DNA of 15,090 bases, taken from positions 1 through 15,090 of the forward strand of contig JAGFXQ010000082.1 in assembly GCA_017861355.1 (NCBI GenBank). The letters are read 5' to 3'. A model generated the notes under the pieces. It searched no databases. It saw only the letters and a program-made list of their open reading frames with translations, and was not told where the DNA came from. The stretch is from Bacillota bacterium (lineage in GTDB: Bacteria; Bacillota; Clostridia; Lachnospirales; Lachnospiraceae). The translations under genes were made by a program, and so were the position numbers. Positions within the stretch are counted from its first letter, which is position 1. Each line of letters starts with the position of its first letter. Below are positions 6,932 through 14,658 of the stretch, in pieces.

Positions 6932-7019
6932 AGATTGATTAATCAAACAAACTCATTTTATTTTTTTAATTATTAAGTTTCTTTGAAGTGTTATTCCGGT
7001 AGTGTAGCGGTCACATTGA

Positions 7020-7034
7020 TTATGAAGATCATAA
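7020..7034 (+). promoter_or_regulatory. hairpin abutting the permease ribosome binding site
   Basis: TTATGA (7020-7025), AGA, TCATAA (7029-7034) form a perfect 6-bp stem that ends directly against AGGAG (7035-7039). The start codon follows 8 nt later at 7048. It may modulate ribosome access, but the stem is weak. Confidence 0.35.
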
Positions 7035-7047
7035 AGGAGATTAAACT

Positions 7048-8382
7048 ATGAGCAAGAAAAGAGCTGAACGAGCAGATACATCTTTATTTGAATTAAATGG
7101 AAAGCCTAGCTGGGGTGCATCTGTCCCTCAGGCACTACAGCATGTACTTGCAATGCTTGTCGGAAATATTACACCGCCCATTCTGGTAGCTCAATTACTT
7201 GGTTTACCAGAGGAAGAGAAAATTCTCTTGATGCAAGCCGCAATGATTATCGGTGGATTAACGACATTACTTCAATTATTTCCAATCTTTGGTTTTGGTA
7301 TGGGATTACCGAATGTTATGGGTGTAGCATTTGCATATATGCCGATATTAACAGCCATTGGTTTAAATTATGGCATCCGTGCAATCTTCGGAGCTCAGTT
7401 GGTAGGTGCTTTTGTATCCATCTTCATTGGCATGGGGATCGGAAAAATCCGTCACCTATTTCCTCCGATTGTCAGCGGTACAGTTGTATTAAGTATTGGA
7501 TTGTCTCTGTATGGAACAGCAGTGAATTATATGGCAGGTGGCAGTCCTTCCAATGAAAACTTCGGAAATCCGAAATATTGGGTAATCGCATTACTCGTAC
7601 TGTCTATTACTCTAGCATGTAATTTCTTCGGAAAAGGCTATGTTAAAGTATCCGGTATGTTAATCGGTATCGGTGTTGGTTATCTTCTCTCCATTGCTTG
7701 GGGGGGAATGGTTAATTTTGATAATGTATCGAAGGCTAGCTGGATTGCATTGCCCAGTATTCTCCATTGGGGTTTGGAATTCCATCCTTCCGCAATCCTG
7801 GCCATGATTATTATGTACATCGTTCAAGCAGTTCAGACGATCGGTGACGTATCCTCAACTGCAATCGGAGGTTTTAATCGAGAAGCAACGAACAATGAGA
7901 TCGGAGGAGCAATCAAAGGACAAGGCATCTGTGGTATGCTCGGAGCTTGTATCGGTGGACTCCCTACTGACCCTTACAGTCAGAACGTCGGATTGATTGT
8001 TACAACAAAGGTCGTTGCAAAAAGAGTATTTCTAATCGTAGGCATGATTATGTTGGCTGCAGGTCTAATTCCAAAATTCGGTGCCGTTATGACCACCATT
8101 CCTTATCCGGTTTTAGGTGGTGCTACCATCACTGTATTCGCAGCAATTACAATGTCCGGTATCCAGTTAATATCACAACAGCCTCTGAATTATCGTAACA
8201 AAATGATCGTTGGTATCGCACTAGCGCTTGGTGTCGGAGTCAGCACTGTATCCACCTCACTCCAGTTCTTCCCGACGGATGTACAGAATATTATTGGCAA
8301 ATCCCCTATCGTTCTTTCTTTCCTTGTATCTTTCTTACTAAACATCATCGTTCCAAAGGATGATACGAAGGAAGAGGAATAG
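7048..8382 (+). CDS. NCS2/NAT-family nucleobase (uracil/xanthine-type) permease
   Basis: A 444-residue, very hydrophobic protein with the length and about 14 membrane segments expected of proton-linked NCS2 nucleobase transporters. The family signature is present as LPTDPYSQNVGLIVTTKV (305-322), and the TM3-like FGFGMGLPNVMGVAFAY (81-97) and the FNREATNNEIGGAIKGQG loop also fit. Gln312 in SQNVG occupies the position of Glu290 in UraA and of Gln in purine transporters, which favours xanthine or uric acid over uracil. Unusually, the TM8 position that is Glu in UraA (Glu241) and XanQ (Glu272) reads Gln263 here (AVQTIGD). AAAGGAG (7033-7039) precedes the ATG by 8 nt. It is not next to other purine genes, so the substrate stays open. 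Confidence 0.87.
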   Translation: MSKKRAERADTSLFELNGKPSWGASVPQALQHVLAMLVGNITPPILVAQLLGLPEEEKILLMQAAMIIGGLTTLLQLFPIFGFGMGLPNVMGVAFAYMPILTAIGLNYGIRAIFGAQLVGAFVSIFIGMGIGKIRHLFPPIVSGTVVLSIGLSLYGTAVNYMAGGSPSNENFGNPKYWVIALLVLSITLACNFFGKGYVKVSGMLIGIGVGYLLSIAWGGMVNFDNVSKASWIALPSILHWGLEFHPSAILAMIIMYIVQAVQTIGDVSSTAIGGFNREATNNEIGGAIKGQGICGMLGACIGGLPTDPYSQNVGLIVTTKVVAKRVFLIVGMIMLAAGLIPKFGAVMTTIPYPVLGGATITVFAAITMSGIQLISQQPLNYRNKMIVGIALALGVGVSTVSTSLQFFPTDVQNIIGKSPIVLSFLVSFLLNIIVPKDDTKEEE

Positions 8383-8410
8383 AGCCTTAGGTATACAATG
8401 TTATGAATGA

Positions 8411-8478
8411 AAATAGCGTGTGATTATTGTTCCAATGAGACATAGTCTCTATATGGATGAATAATTCACACGCTATTT
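8411..8478. terminator. two-tier hairpin between convergent permease and chemotaxis genes
   Basis: AAATAGCGTGTGA (8411-8423) pairs perfectly with TCACACGCTATTT (8466-8478), and a separate internal stem GAGAC-ATA-GTCTC (8437-8449) caps it. It lies between genes that converge at 8382 and 8532, so it can serve as a bidirectional terminator. Long U tracts are lacking on both sides. Confidence 0.7.
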
Positions 8479-8531
8479 CTATTCCATGTTTATAGTGAAG
8501 CTTCAAGGTCAAACTATCTTAAACATAATGA

Positions 8532-10724
8532 TTAACTTATCTTGAATATCTTAATTGCCTGCTGAAGTATCTTTGCATCATCCTGCAGCACATTTGCTGA
8601 TTCTCGCAATCGTTCTACCGAGTCAATCTGATTGAGAACGGTAGCATTTACTTCCTCGGATGCTGCTGCTGTCTCTTGGGTGACTGCTGAGATATTCTGA
8701 ATTGCATTCAACGTATCATCTTTGGCAGACTCAATATTCTTTAATCGGTTCAAAATATTATTCAGATTATTCGCCAGATCATCAACATGACTCGTAATGT
8801 TATCGAATACTCTGACCGTCTTGGTTAATGATTCGGTTTGGGAAGCTACGATGCTTTCTGCTTTCTCCGCTGTGTTAACCGTCTCTTTGTTCTGAACATC
8901 AATATCTTTTACCGTATTCTGAATTTGTTTTGCAGCATTTAAGCTTTGATCCGCTAATTTTCTGATCTCCTCTGCTACCACTGCAAAGCCGCGTCCTGCT
9001 TCACCAGCTCTTGCTGCTTCTATGGAAGCATTTAAGGAAAGAAGGTTTGTCTGGGAGGCAATCTCATTTATAATATTTACAAAGCTCTGGATCTTCTTAG
9101 ATTGAACCTCAAATTCCTGTACCTGTTTAATAACATCCTGTGTAATCTCGGAGGTTGCTTTTGATTTATCACTCAACTCTCCAATGATTTGCATACCCTC
9201 ACTAGCGACATTCTGAGTATTATTCGCGATGTGCTCGATTTCGTTTGTATTCGTATATACCTGATTAATCTGGTCTGATAGATTTGACATCTGATTGAGA
9301 CAACGTTCACTTTCCTCTGCCTGTTGAACTATTCCTTGTCCAATCTCCTCAACCGTTCTCGAGATACCCTTGGTTGCTTCCAATAACTCTTCTGCGGTAC
9401 CGGAGAGAGACACAGCTGATCCGTTGACGGTTTCACCCACCTCTTTTACTTCTCCGATTAAGGTCTGCATGTTGACTGTCATATCTGAGATACCATGAGT
9501 TAAAGCCTTGAATTCATCGTTTTTCTTCGTATTGATCTTGACGGTCAGATCTCCCTTCGCTACCAGTGCGATGGATTTGTTCAACGAATTGATCGTTCGA
9601 ATAATTCCGCCGGTAATGAGGAATACGATGAACAATGCAATGATACATGCGATGGATACAAATGCAATACTTAAGATTTTAATATCCTTTACTTCATTCA
9701 GTATTGTGCTCTTCGGTACAAGTGCACATACCGCTCCGTCAACATCTTCAAATCTGCTGTAGATGAATAAATAGTCTTGACCTTGGAAGGTCTCATAGGA
9801 ATAACCGCTTAATTCTTCTGCTGTCATTGCCTTCTGATAATAACCCAAACCGGTGAAGATAGACGCTTCGTCCGTATTCGTTAAGGTCTCTCTTCCGTCT
9901 CCGGAGATATACCCCAGAATACTTCCCTCTCCCATATCATATTCCGCAAACATATCCATGATATGTTGCTTCGATACATCCACGATGATATAACCGCGAC
10001 TGTCGCTCATTTTTCGAACAATGGAGGTAGAATAGCTGTCCGAATTATATGTATTTGAGCCCATGGCCATAGCCTTATCAAGCTCTGCATGATTTCCGAT
10101 CCATAAGAACTGGACCTTATTTTCTTTCATCTTTTTGCCGATATCCGATTGTGCAACAGAGGAGTATAAGTCGCTGTTAATATCTCCCATTGTAGACATA
10201 CCAAGTCCATTCTTGCCAATCAGGTGGAGTTCAGATATAAACGCATTGGAATTGGCATTCAAAGATATTCTGTCCTTAATATCATCATAGGTTTTGGTGT
10301 TTTGCAAGGCTTCTTCTGCACTCAATTCAAAGAACTTCTTAAAGTTCGTATCCAGAGTGATCTCCAGAGATGACTTTTCAACCATGTTGAAACCAAGATT
10401 CATGTAAGTACTGATGGCATCGATCGTATTTGCTGCACTGGATTCATAATTACCGATAATTGCTTTCTCTGACTTCGAATAAGATACGATACCATAGATC
10501 GCAAGCAGTAGAATCGGTATCAGCAGACCAACCGCAAGCTGTACTTTAATACTTTGGAACTTATGCCATATTCTCTGTTTCTCCTGCTTTGATACAAGCT
10601 CTGTGTCTTTATCTTCTGTATTTTGTGAAATAGTATTATGTTTAAATAATTGGCGAACACTGATGAACATATCCTTAGCCTTTACCGATAACTTAATACC
10701 ATGATTCTCCTTTTGTTTTTTCAT
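8532..10724 (-). CDS. methyl-accepting chemotaxis protein
   Basis: A 730-residue transmembrane chemoreceptor that relays ligand binding to CheA/CheW and so to the flagellar motor. Order: cytoplasmic lead of about 60 charged residues, TM1 about 62-82, extracellular sensor about 83-348 (Cache-like by size and by the LHLIGKNG and GYIIVDVSKQHI strands), TM2 about 349-375, HAMP about 371-425, then the coiled-coil signalling domain. The conserved hairpin tip is clear at 554-590 (EIASQTNLLSLNASIEAARA then GEAGRGFAVVAEEIRKLA), and a methylation-site-like ETAAASEEVNA lies at 684-694. I place the start at ATG 10724, which has GGAGG (10731-10735) 6 nt upstream; an in-frame start 11 codons earlier (10757) has no such site. 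The ligand is unknown. The pre-TM1 tail is longer than in classical receptors. Confidence 0.95.
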   Translation of the reverse strand: MKKQKENHGIKLSVKAKDMFISVRQLFKHNTISQNTEDKDTELVSKQEKQRIWHKFQSIKVQLAVGLLIPILLLAIYGIVSYSKSEKAIIGNYESSAANTIDAISTYMNLGFNMVEKSSLEITLDTNFKKFFELSAEEALQNTKTYDDIKDRISLNANSNAFISELHLIGKNGLGMSTMGDINSDLYSSVAQSDIGKKMKENKVQFLWIGNHAELDKAMAMGSNTYNSDSYSTSIVRKMSDSRGYIIVDVSKQHIMDMFAEYDMGEGSILGYISGDGRETLTNTDEASIFTGLGYYQKAMTAEELSGYSYETFQGQDYLFIYSRFEDVDGAVCALVPKSTILNEVKDIKILSIAFVSIACIIALFIVFLITGGIIRTINSLNKSIALVAKGDLTVKINTKKNDEFKALTHGISDMTVNMQTLIGEVKEVGETVNGSAVSLSGTAEELLEATKGISRTVEEIGQGIVQQAEESERCLNQMSNLSDQINQVYTNTNEIEHIANNTQNVASEGMQIIGELSDKSKATSEITQDVIKQVQEFEVQSKKIQSFVNIINEIASQTNLLSLNASIEAARAGEAGRGFAVVAEEIRKLADQSLNAAKQIQNTVKDIDVQNKETVNTAEKAESIVASQTESLTKTVRVFDNITSHVDDLANNLNNILNRLKNIESAKDDTLNAIQNISAVTQETAAASEEVNATVLNQIDSVERLRESANVLQDDAKILQQAIKIFKIS

Positions 10725-10770
10725 TGTAAACCTCCATACCTTATATAATTTTTTCACTTAACTAAATACT

Positions 10771-10799
10771 AGTCTATCATTCTATTTCAATAAAATCAA
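10771..10799 (-). promoter_or_regulatory. candidate sigma-A promoter of the chemoreceptor gene
   Basis: On the minus strand TTGATT (10794-10799) and TAGACT (10771-10776) are spaced by 17 nt; each matches four of six consensus bases. The start would be about 40 nt upstream of the ATG at 10724. It is a modest match in AT-rich DNA. Confidence 0.35.
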
Positions 10800-10834
10800 G
10801 ATTTTGACAATATAATCAAAGCATTTTAGGCTAT

Positions 10835-10859
10835 ATTTCGACATAAACCATCATCTTTA
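10835..10859 (-). promoter_or_regulatory. candidate sigma-D/sigma-28 type promoter of the chemoreceptor gene
   Basis: On the minus strand TAAA (10856-10859) is followed after 13 nt by GTCGAAAT (10835-10842), which matches the motility consensus GCCGATAT at six of eight bases. Chemoreceptor genes are commonly read by this sigma factor. The spacer is 1-2 nt shorter than usual, so this is tentative. Confidence 0.3.
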
Positions 10860-10959
10860 AACAACTTCAAATCTCAGTCTTGAATATGATTAGCAATTCA
10901 TTAAATTTATAGAATATTGTATTATAGATACCGATATTCCTTTACATTTATTAACATGA

Positions 10960-10971
10960 TTTTCGCGAAAA
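10960..10971. promoter_or_regulatory. perfect 12-bp palindrome TTTTCGCGAAAA
   Basis: The palindrome stands out in the AT-rich divergent region because of its CGCG centre. It lies about 130 bp upstream of the lipoprotein gene and about 235 bp upstream of the chemoreceptor. Its form suits a dimeric repressor, but no specific regulator is recognised. Confidence 0.35.
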
Positions 10972-11101
10972 ATATGACATAAAAAGTAATAAGCGAAAAA
11001 GACTTATCCTTGTATTTTTCTCATGTTGGGTGTAACATAAAATACTGTAGTCCTCGCGGCTCCAAAATTTACCCGGAATTAGAAAGTGAAGGAAGTACAC
11101 T

Positions 11102-11980
11102 ATGAAAAAAACAGTTCGAGCTATTTTTATTCTATCTGCACTTATGCTGTTTGCAAGCTGCAGCGGCAAAAAAGAGGAGCTTAAACCGGTAAGTATCGGC
11201 AATCTCACCTTTGAATTTGATGCAAATGTCTGGGAGCACATAGAAAATAAAGCGGAAAATGCGCCTCTGGAATTCAAAGATTCAAAGGGCAATACCATCA
11301 GTATCTACGTGTCTCAGGAAAGTACTTATCAACATCCTATGGAAATGATTAATTTCTATAAAACAATGTTTTCAGGCTATGATGAATTCAAAGAGTTCCT
11401 TGCTCCGAATAAGTTAGAGGTGAATGGAAATACCTGGTATGAATATGGCTACAGTTATAAGGATGGAACCTCAATTCGTAAAGTATATCAACGTTTTTAT
11501 GGAAAATATTATAATGCTGCCTCTATCTCCTATTCTTCTACCGAAGAAGATTATGATACCGGTTATGAGGAAGCCGTGAAGATGATGTCGAAGATTAAAG
11601 CAAGTGATGTAACGAATGATGTGAATGAAGCTAAGGCGCATAAATTCCTTGTAGGTGACTGGGAAGTGACAAATAGTGGATACCTGGTGCTTCATGATGA
11701 TGGTACCTATGAATGGTATAAGGATGCTTCGAAGGATGCAAATAATATGCATTCCGGAACCTATGGCTGCGATGTTGAAAATGCAACCATGAGTCTGAAA
11801 GAAGGAGACGGCATCTATCTCGTTCTGTTCCCTGAGAAGCTGATCGTGAATGGAGAAGCAGAAGAATCGAAAAGCTATAAAATTGATTATCTGATTTCTT
11901 TTGAACAAAAAGAAAATACGGATGGCTATCAGATGGTGAATATGGCTTCCTATAACTTATATAACATCATTAAGAAATAA
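11102..11980 (+). CDS. putative lipoprotein with lipocalin-like C-terminal domain
   Basis: A 292-residue protein with a type II signal peptide: KKTVR, a hydrophobic stretch, and LMLFASC with lipid-acceptor Cys20, so it should be attached to the outer face of the membrane. After a short charged linker, residues about 30-168 form one domain of alternating strands (IGNLTFEFDANVWEHI, NTISIYVS, LEVNGNTWYEYGYSY, AASISYSSTEEDYDTGY) reminiscent of PsbP/DcrB-like folds. Residues about 181-290 look like a small lipocalin-type barrel: FLVGDWEVTNSGYLVLHDDG then TYEWYKD and HSGTYG. This is a fold impression, not a family assignment, and function is unknown. ATG at 11102 has AAGGAAG 6 nt upstream. It is divergent from the chemoreceptor and 110 nt ahead of the GH43 gene. 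Confidence 0.8.
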   Translation: MKKTVRAIFILSALMLFASCSGKKEELKPVSIGNLTFEFDANVWEHIENKAENAPLEFKDSKGNTISIYVSQESTYQHPMEMINFYKTMFSGYDEFKEFLAPNKLEVNGNTWYEYGYSYKDGTSIRKVYQRFYGKYYNAASISYSSTEEDYDTGYEEAVKMMSKIKASDVTNDVNEAKAHKFLVGDWEVTNSGYLVLHDDGTYEWYKDASKDANNMHSGTYGCDVENATMSLKEGDGIYLVLFPEKLIVNGEAEESKSYKIDYLISFEQKENTDGYQMVNMASYNLYNIIKK

Positions 11981-12090
11981 TAAAATCTGGCTATAAATGC
12001 GAATAGGATGGCAACTATTGCGAAGTAAAATCAGGAAAACTACGTTATACTATTGTTTTAATCAATAAATAAAATATGGAGATTATAACA

Positions 12091-13074
12091 ATGAATCAGT
12101 TTTCTAAACCTAATGAACCTTTAGTTACACATATTTATACTGCGGACCCTTCCGTGCATGTCTTTGAAGATAAACTCTATATCTATCCTTCTCATGATCT
12201 TGATCACAATGGTCCTGATAATGATAACGGCGACCAATATAAAATGGAGGATTATCATATCTTATCCATGGATGATGTGAATTCTCCCTGTATCGATCAT
12301 GGCGAAGCATTGCATCAGAAGGATGTCCCCTGGGTAAGCAAGCAGATGTGGGCTCCGGATGCAGCATACAAGAATGGTATCTATTATCTGTTCTTCCCGG
12401 CAAGAGATAAGGATGGTATCTTCCGCATTGGTGTAGCAACCAGCAAGAATCCGGCTGGTCCCTTCACAGCAGAACCAAATTACATCCCCGGAAGTCACAG
12501 TATCGATCCGGCTGTATTTGTGGACGAAGACGGCAGAGCCTATCTATATTATGGCGGTCTCTGGGGCGGTCAGCTTGAGAAATGGCAATCCGGTGAATTT
12601 GTTCCGAACGAAGCGGACCCGGATGTAAACGGTCCGGCTCTAGGACCTATCGTTGGTGAGTTAAGTGATGATCTTCTCACCTTCAAGAATGATCCTCAGA
12701 TGATTAGCATCTTAGATGAAGAGGGAAAGCCTCTGCTTGCAGGGGATGAAGCCAGAAGATATTTTGAAGGACCCTGGATGCATAAGTATAATGGATATTA
12801 CTATTTATCCTATTCCACCGGCAGCACTCATTATCTTGTATATGCCATCAGTAAAGATCCAAAAGGACCCTTTACTTATCAGGGTCGTATCTTAGAACCG
12901 GTAATCGGATGGACTACCCATCATTCTATTGTACAGTTCAAGGACAAATGGTATCTGTTCTATCATGACAGTTCCCTGTCCGGTGGTGTAAATCATAAGC
13001 GTTGTGTGAAATATACAGAATTAAAGTACAATGTGGATGGAACCATCCAAACGATTCGCCCTTATGAACAATAA
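12091..13074 (+). CDS. glycoside hydrolase family 43 (beta-xylosidase/arabinofuranosidase-like)
   Basis: A 327-residue five-bladed propeller glycosidase acting by inversion on arabinoxylan-type oligosaccharides. The catalytic triad of GH43 is visible: Asp19 (YTADPSVHVF, general base), Asp139 (SIDPAVFVDEDG, pKa modulator) and Glu226 (YFEGPWMHKYNG, general acid). QMWAPDAAY (85-93) and the HHSIVQF motif at 277-283 with its metal-site-type His also fit. The overall pattern resembles the subfamily containing intracellular beta-xylosidases, but activity cannot be separated from arabinofuranosidase by eye. No signal peptide, so it probably hydrolyses imported oligosaccharides. I choose ATG 12091 because GGAG (12078-12081) lies 9 nt upstream and overlaps the alternative ATG at 12076. 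A TATACT at 12046-12051 is a possible -10. No transporter or regulator gene is adjacent. Confidence 0.92.
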   Translation: MNQFSKPNEPLVTHIYTADPSVHVFEDKLYIYPSHDLDHNGPDNDNGDQYKMEDYHILSMDDVNSPCIDHGEALHQKDVPWVSKQMWAPDAAYKNGIYYLFFPARDKDGIFRIGVATSKNPAGPFTAEPNYIPGSHSIDPAVFVDEDGRAYLYYGGLWGGQLEKWQSGEFVPNEADPDVNGPALGPIVGELSDDLLTFKNDPQMISILDEEGKPLLAGDEARRYFEGPWMHKYNGYYYLSYSTGSTHYLVYAISKDPKGPFTYQGRILEPVIGWTTHHSIVQFKDKWYLFYHDSSLSGGVNHKRCVKYTELKYNVDGTIQTIRPYEQ

Positions 13075-13094
13075 CAATTAATATTTATATCTAT

Positions 13095-13160
13095 ACAGGC
13101 TGTTGCAGAACTACACTTTCATTCCTTTTAGGAATAAAACGGTGTTTTGCAGCAGCCTGT
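13095..13160 (+). terminator. long nested hairpin after the GH43 gene
   Basis: ACAGGCTGTTGCA (13095-13107) pairs with TGCAGCAGCCTGT (13148-13160) with one G-U, and the tip carries a separate perfect hairpin ATTCCT-TTT-AGGAAT (13121-13135). It starts 20 nt past the GH43 stop. It fits a terminator ahead of the MATE promoter at 13176. The arms are long for a terminator, but hairpins of this kind are common between clostridial genes. Confidence 0.7.
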
Positions 13161-13175
13161 TCTTAGATATGTGTC

Positions 13176-13204
13176 TTGACCTTCTTATCTAAGAAGAGTA
13201 TAAT
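13176..13204 (+). promoter_or_regulatory. strong sigma-A promoter of the MATE gene with operator-like repeat in the spacer
   Basis: TTGACC (13176-13181, five of six) and TATAAT (13199-13204, six of six) are exactly 17 nt apart, the best promoter in the window. The spacer contains CTTCTTA (13181-13187), TC, TAAGAAG (13190-13196), a perfect inverted repeat. A repressor bound there would block RNA polymerase. Start near 13211; leader about 54 nt. Confidence 0.75.
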
Positions 13205-13264
13205 CCCTATTTACACGGTAATAAGCTATTGCATTACTACTACAATGATTGTCAGGTGATGAAA

Positions 13265-14629
13265 ATGCAGCGAAGTCTTTTAAAACAAAGCAATGAACAA
13301 CGACGTAATCTTATCTTAAATGGTCCGGTATCTACCACCATTTTATTGCTCTCCATCCCCACTCTTATGATGGGTCTCATCCAGTCCGCCATACCCGTGA
13401 TTGATGGTCTTTTTCTAAATAATATTGTGGGAAACACAGCCGCGAGTGCTGTTACATATTGTACTCCCATCGTTAATATAGCTTCTGCACTGGCTCAGGG
13501 TTTGAGTGTAGCCGGTATGGCGATCATCGGTCAATCAAACGGACGCGGTGACTTTGAGAAAAGCAGAAAAATATCAACACAGATTATTGTCTTTACCTTT
13601 CTCCTTGGATTTATTCTGGCACCTATCCTGGTTTTGCTTGCCTTCCCAGTGTCTTCCCAAGTAAATGCCGAGATATCGCATGATGTATTTGTATATCTTG
13701 CCTTAAATGCTTGCGTTCTCCCCTTTTCCTTCATGGAGTCCATCTATAATGCTATCAAGAACGCCAACGGAAAACCGGAGGATTCCTTTATCCGAATGGT
13801 AATACTTCTGGTTCTTAAGATCGTCTTCAATGCGCTGTTTATCGCTGTGTTCCGGTGGGGATTGATTGGAGCAGTGATGGCTTCCCTTGCCTGTAATCTA
13901 CTCATCACCCTGTGGATGTATTATGAATTATTCATAAAGTCGAATGGTGAGCAATTTACTCTGAAGGGCTTTCGGCTGGATTCCCAGATAATAAAAAATC
14001 TGCTTAATATCGGCTTTCCTTCCATGCTATCCAGTATCATGCTTAACCTTGGCTTCTTTCTGATTAACAACGAAGTAGCAAAGTATGGAGCGATTGTTCT
14101 AACCGGACAAGGTATCGCGAATAATATTACCTCCATCTGTTTCATCCTACCTTCCTCGTTCGGTTCCTCCGTCACTACGATGGTTAGTATGAATGTCGGA
14201 GCAAATCAGGGTAAGAAAGCCCGAACCTCTACAATAGTCGGTTGCGTCATTAGTGCAATCACGGCTGCGATCTTAATTACTATAGTAGTTCCATTGGCTT
14301 CCCACCTTACGATATTGTTCACCCGCGATCAAGCCGTCCTTGATATAGCGAATAATGCACTTCATATCTATACCTATTCCGTCATCGGCTTCGGTATCTG
14401 TATGGTGCAGCAAGGAGCCTTTATCGGATTAGGCAAGACTAAAATCACCTTATTCATGAGTCTTCTTCGTGTATGGCTGTTAAGATATGTCTTTATTCTG
14501 GCAACCGAGCATCTCCTTGGTTACAACTCAGTATTCTGGGGCAATCTGTTCTCGAATTATGCGGCTGCATTGATCACAACCATCCTGATATTACGAGTCA
14601 AGTGGGTCAGTGACCTAAGGCAGGAATAA
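13265..14629 (+). CDS. MATE-family multidrug/cation antiporter
   Basis: A 454-residue membrane protein with about twelve hydrophobic segments, the normal MATE length. It exchanges Na+ or H+ for drugs or organic cations across the cytoplasmic membrane. Diagnostic regions are TTILLLSIPTLMMGLIQSAI with VIDGLFLNNIVG (first helices), YCTPIVNIASALAQGLSVAG, the central ALNACVLPFSFMESIYNAIK-type segment, and in the second half INIGFPSMLSS-like and SVTTMVSMNVGANQGKKART. The start is ATG 13265 with AGGTGA just upstream (spacing about 5-6 nt); an upstream TTG at 13229 extends the frame by 12 codons without a ribosome binding site, and ATG 13259 overlaps the Shine-Dalgarno. The gene has its own promoter with an operator-like repeat, so it is probably an inducible efflux pump. 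Substrate unknown. Confidence 0.92.
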   Translation: MQRSLLKQSNEQRRNLILNGPVSTTILLLSIPTLMMGLIQSAIPVIDGLFLNNIVGNTAASAVTYCTPIVNIASALAQGLSVAGMAIIGQSNGRGDFEKSRKISTQIIVFTFLLGFILAPILVLLAFPVSSQVNAEISHDVFVYLALNACVLPFSFMESIYNAIKNANGKPEDSFIRMVILLVLKIVFNALFIAVFRWGLIGAVMASLACNLLITLWMYYELFIKSNGEQFTLKGFRLDSQIIKNLLNIGFPSMLSSIMLNLGFFLINNEVAKYGAIVLTGQGIANNITSICFILPSSFGSSVTTMVSMNVGANQGKKARTSTIVGCVISAITAAILITIVVPLASHLTILFTRDQAVLDIANNALHIYTYSVIGFGICMVQQGAFIGLGKTKITLFMSLLRVWLLRYVFILATEHLLGYNSVFWGNLFSNYAAALITTILILRVKWVSDLRQE

Positions 14630-14658
14630 TAATTATACTTATTTATAGCACAACAAAT

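Larger units (their letters stand above)
6579..7047. other. 469-bp divergent intergenic region between nfo and the permease
   Basis: Very AT-rich. It holds the nfo ribosome binding site and promoter (6628-6655, minus), an AT-rich dyad with a TATAAT for the plus strand (6815-6839), a long apparent permease leader with inverted repeats at 6900-6931 and 6935-6946, and a hairpin against the permease ribosome binding site (7020-7034). I looked for a purine riboswitch core and did not find one. No coding region is supported. Confidence 0.7.
10725..11101. other. 377-bp divergent intergenic region between the chemoreceptor and the lipoprotein
   Basis: AT-rich. It holds two alternative promoters for the chemoreceptor on the minus strand (10771-10799 and 10835-10859), a 12-bp palindrome TTTTCGCGAAAA at 10960-10971, and the ribosome binding site of the plus-strand lipoprotein (AAGGAAG, 11089-11095). 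No coding region or RNA gene is supported. Confidence 0.65.

Noticed and set aside
10902..10938. Sigma-28 type promoter for the lipoprotein (TAAA and ACCGATAT on the plus strand).
   Set aside because: The -10-like ACCGATAT is good, but the nearest TAAA is 24 nt away, far beyond the normal spacing.
13229..13264. Longer MATE N-terminus starting at TTG 13229.
   Set aside because: No Shine-Dalgarno precedes it, whereas AGGTGA sits correctly for ATG 13265, which gives normal MATE length.
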